In this document: positions 33,330 to 35,572 of the stretch, in pieces
Numbering within the stretch: the stretch's first letter is position 1
Layout of the letters: each line of letters opens with the position of its first letter
Assembly: GCF_000802965.1 (NCBI RefSeq)
Contig: NZ_JSAK01000011.1
Location: 71,484-107,055, forward strand
Source: Pseudomonas fluorescens
GTDB lineage: Bacteria; Pseudomonadota; Gammaproteobacteria; Pseudomonadales; Pseudomonadaceae
Length of the DNA stretch: 35,572 nt
Direction: 5' to 3'
Made by a program: the position numbers and the translations under genes
The notes under the pieces: generated by a model
Seen by the model: the letters and a program-made list of their open reading frames with translations, nothing else
What the model was told of the DNA's origin: nothing
Database searches by the model: none

Positions 33330-33770
33330 CTATTCGATGGGTGCAACCCCCTCGCAAGGCATTATTTTATGTTTTAACTCATTGAATTCTTTAGAAAGGT
33401 TTATCAGCTGCAAATCGTCTAGCCAGCGCCTGCTTTCCGGGGCGATGCGAACCCAGTAACCGGCTGATTCAGTACCACCCTTCGGTAACGACTGAAATTT
33501 CACCTCCATCCCAGTCAACCGGCGCTCAAGCCCCTGCACTACGTCCTGCCGCGCAAAACCACCTATATAGAGGCAACCGGTATCAGCCTGTGGAGCCCTT
33601 CCTTTTTCCCTGGTTGCATCGGGCGCCTCGCTCAACAGACGAATATCTTGCTGAGACCCCCTATACAAGCTCAAAGGCGTCACATCCTTCGCCCGCAAAG
33701 GAGCTTCCTGCTGATGCCAGATGTAATAGAAAACATTGAGAACCAGCAGAAGCAGAAACAACCAACGCAT
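33330..33770 (-). CDS. small membrane-anchored SPOR-like domain protein
   Basis: A 146-residue protein starting MRWLFLLLLVLNVFYYIWHQ, a single N-terminal signal anchor (about residues 2-18), so the rest should face the periplasm. The C-terminal half (CLYIGGFARQDVVQGLERRL ... GYWVRIAP) resembles a SPOR peptidoglycan-binding fold. I chose the ATG at 33770, with TGAGG as ribosome site; the longer frame to 33902 overlaps coaX. It starts 7 bp after coaX, so it is probably in the birA-coaX operon. Exact function unknown; binding to denuded septal glycan is family inference. Confidence 0.8.
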   Translation of the reverse strand: MRWLFLLLLVLNVFYYIWHQQEAPLRAKDVTPLSLYRGSQQDIRLLSEAPDATREKGRAPQADTGCLYIGGFARQDVVQGLERRLTGMEVKFQSLPKGGTESAGYWVRIAPESRRWLDDLQLINLSKEFNELKHKIMPCEGVAPIE

Positions 33771-33777
33771 AAGAACC

Positions 33778-34527
33778 TCAGGACAAAGGACACGCCATAG
33801 CCAAACCAACGAATACCAGGTCTGGAACCACCCTCGCCTCCGGCACGATGCCTGAAACCAGGACTGCATCGCCACCGGTAAGGAACACCACGAAATCATC
33901 ACCCCAGTAACTACGTGCCAGCTCCAGCTGAGTCAGCACAAAACCCTGAAGCATCAGAAGACAGCCTCGCTCGACAGCTTCGACAGTCGTACGCCCCGGA
34001 ACAAGACTCTCCAGCGCGCGCTCGGCCGCGAGATCGCCGTAACGAATCTTCCGGGTATGCGTACGAAGTTGATTGCGCATCAACGGCATACCAGGACAGA
34101 TGAACCCTCCCAGGTGCTCACCATTCCCGGCAACGAAGTCGGCGGTCACAGCGGTACCGAAATCAAGCACAAGGCACGCGCCGCCAGCCAGATGAAAACC
34201 ACCTAGCATCGCAAGCCAGCGATCCAGCCCAAGACGCTCGAACTCTTCATAGCCGTTGCGCACACCCGACATCTCCCGGGTCGGGGCCGCGCAGACCGCA
34301 GAGATTTTGAAGGACTCCCTCAACAAAGCGGTTAATTCACCGGTCTCTTCAGCAGTCCTGACACTAACCAACCGACAAAACCTGAGCGCAAGGCCTTTCA
34401 GGGCCCTCAAGCTTTCCAGTAACGCCAGATCCGAATCAACGACTCCTTCACCCACTACCTTCCGGGCATTCGCTTCGAGCACGCGCCACTTGATGAAACT
34501 ATTTCCGCAATCGAGCTCAAGAATCAT
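33778..34527 (-). CDS. coaX: type III pantothenate kinase
   Basis: A 249-residue ASKHA-fold kinase catalysing the first step of coenzyme A synthesis, phosphorylation of pantothenate. Motifs: N-terminal phosphate loop [13 protein letters not shown] (Asp6), central [22 protein letters not shown] and the adenosine-site FLTGGDA. This form is insensitive to CoA feedback and differs from the coaA kinase of E. coli. Its start overlaps the birA stop by 11 bases, indicating coupling. Length is normal for the family. Confidence 0.96.
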   Translation of the reverse strand: MILELDCGNSFIKWRVLEANARKVVGEGVVDSDLALLESLRALKGLALRFCRLVSVRTAEETGELTALLRESFKISAVCAAPTREMSGVRNGYEEFERLGLDRWLAMLGGFHLAGGACLVLDFGTAVTADFVAGNGEHLGGFICPGMPLMRNQLRTHTRKIRYGDLAAERALESLVPGRTTVEAVERGCLLMLQGFVLTQLELARSYWGDDFVVFLTGGDAVLVSGIVPEARVVPDLVFVGLAMACPLS

Positions 34528-35476
34528 CGCGCAACCTCAGACTCAGCTCGCCACCACTGAACACTTTTTCCACGCCATCCACCTTCAAGCGCAAGGCGCC
34601 CTGGCTATCGATTCCCAGCACTTCACCGGCGATCTGGTTAACTCCCGCGACCAACGATACCGCACGCCCCTGCCACAGATGATTTTGCTCCCACTCAGAC
34701 TGGATCGCCGAGAACCCGCTCGCCTGATGGCGCGCCAGATACCTCTGCAGCGTCAGCCCAAGCTCCGCGACCAGCTGATTGCGATCGAACATCCTCCCAG
34801 ACTCCAGCCGCATGGAAGTCCACTGTTGATCGACTTCATCGGTTAGCTGCATGTTTACATTTATTCCCACACCCAGCACCACATGGCACACATCAGCAGG
34901 ATCGCCCACCAACTCAAGCAGAATCCCGGCAATTTTCTTCTGGCCCACCAGAACGTCGTTGGGCCACTTCAATCCAGCCGCAGAAATACCGAGATCACGC
35001 AGCGTATGCATGACAGCGAGCCCTACAACAAGGCTCAATCCCTCGAGCTGACGCATCCCGCCTTCAATGCGCAGCACAAGGCTGTAATAGATGTTTTCTG
35101 CAAATGGACTCACCCACTTCCGGCCTCGCCTTCCGCGGCCTGCCGTCTGACGCTCGGCAACCACAATAAAGGGTGCAGCCTGGCCACGATCTATGGCACG
35201 CAGCGCCTCAGCATTTGTGGAATCTATCGAGTCAATAACGAGCGCAGGCCAATTGCAGGATGGCGCTAGCCGCCCTATCTCGTGCGGATCCAGCAACGTC
35301 AAGGGCGCCGCCAATTGATAACCCCGGCCCCGCACCTTGTGAATGGACAAGCCCAGCTCGGCCTCCAGGTGCTGGAGTTGCTTCCAGACTGCACTGCGAC
35401 TGACACCCAGGGCAGCACCCAGCGCCTGACCCGAATGGAATCGGCCATCTTTTAGAAGCTTTAACAACGTCAGCAT
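34517..35476 (-). CDS. birA: bifunctional biotin-[acetyl-CoA-carboxylase] ligase / biotin operon repressor
   Basis: A 319-residue BirA that biotinylates AccB through biotinyl-5'-AMP and, through its N-terminal winged helix (about 1-60; [19 protein letters not shown]), can repress biotin genes. The catalytic domain has GRGRRGRKW at 113-121 (biotinyl-AMP loop), KWPND at 170-174 and KKIAGIL at 180-186. The C-terminal SH3-like domain ends [12 protein letters not shown]. The ATG at 35476 has GAGG 10 bases upstream, inside a small hairpin. No clear promoter lies in 35501-35572. Confidence 0.97.
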   Translation of the reverse strand: MLTLLKLLKDGRFHSGQALGAALGVSRSAVWKQLQHLEAELGLSIHKVRGRGYQLAAPLTLLDPHEIGRLAPSCNWPALVIDSIDSTNAEALRAIDRGQAAPFIVVAERQTAGRGRRGRKWVSPFAENIYYSLVLRIEGGMRQLEGLSLVVGLAVMHTLRDLGISAAGLKWPNDVLVGQKKIAGILLELVGDPADVCHVVLGVGINVNMQLTDEVDQQWTSMRLESGRMFDRNQLVAELGLTLQRYLARHQASGFSAIQSEWEQNHLWQGRAVSLVAGVNQIAGEVLGIDSQGALRLKVDGVEKVFSGGELSLRLRDDS

Positions 35477-35485
35477 GCAAGTTTC

Positions 35486-35500
35486 GCCTCACAATGAGGC
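35486..35500 (-). promoter_or_regulatory. hairpin covering the birA ribosome site
   Basis: GCCTCA-TTG-TGAGGC gives a 6-bp perfect stem. The GAGG in its 3' arm is the only Shine-Dalgarno candidate for birA, so the stem could lower translation. Structure seen directly; the effect is inferred. Confidence 0.5.
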
Positions 35501-35572
35501 CCGCATGATAGCTACGCCCCGGGCAGTTGCATAGAAACCCGGAGAGACAGATTTTCCTGCGGACAAAACAAA

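Noticed and set aside
33771..33902. N-terminal extension of the SPOR protein inside coaX
   Set aside because: It overlaps coaX by 125 bases. The ATG at 33770 has its own ribosome site and begins a clean signal anchor.

Overview
The window is a Pseudomonas chromosome segment, most likely from the fluorescens/syringae side of the genus. It is not a mobile or accessory region. The evidence is the near-consensus pseudomonad protein sequences of RpoB, RpoC, FusA, SecY and the ribosomal proteins. The flanks (birA-coaX-SPOR protein on one side, katA and a BfrA/FtnA-type ferritin on the other) are also the pseudomonad neighbours of this cluster. Every gene I accept lies on the minus strand, so the biological order runs from high to low coordinates.

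Layout in transcription order. (1) 35476-33330: birA (biotin ligase/repressor), coaX (type III pantothenate kinase) and a small membrane-anchored SPOR-like protein, packed as an operon. (2) 33227-32861: a strong promoter, tRNA-Tyr, tRNA-Gly, tRNA-Thr and a terminator. The tufB gene that often follows this tRNA trio is absent. (3) 32776-31651: promoter, tRNA-Trp, secE, nusG, terminator. (4) 31577-20753: rplK-rplA-rplJ-rplL-rpoB-rpoC, with hairpin-rich leaders before rplJ and rpoB. (5) 20656-16155: promoter, rpsL-rpsG-fusA-tuf, strong terminator (str operon). (6) 16150-5316: promoter, then the joined S10 and spc operons (rpsJ to rpmJ). These are interrupted by a 209-bp gap between rpsN and rpsH that carries a hairpin and a promoter. 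(7) 5315-2314: a second hairpin-plus-promoter module, then rpsM-rpsK-rpsD-rpoA-rplQ and a terminator (alpha operon). (8) 2161-93: katA, terminator, and a ferritin gene whose haem-ligand methionine is replaced.

Together the genes supply RNA polymerase core (rpoA, rpoB, rpoC), most large- and small-subunit ribosomal proteins, EF-Tu and EF-G, the SecY and SecE translocon subunits, NusG and four tRNAs. Two cofactor genes (biotin, CoA) lie on one side and peroxide/iron defence on the other. Six promoters with 16-17 bp spacers can be read directly. They share TAGAAT-like -10 boxes and mostly G/C-rich discriminators, as expected for growth-rate and stringent control.

I see no new defence system, CRISPR array, insertion sequence or prophage. 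The points most worth a second look are non-coding: the two hairpin-plus-promoter junctions inside the ribosomal cluster, a terminator-like hairpin in the rpsL leader, competing hairpins between rplA and rplJ, the short S10 leader, and the missing tufB.
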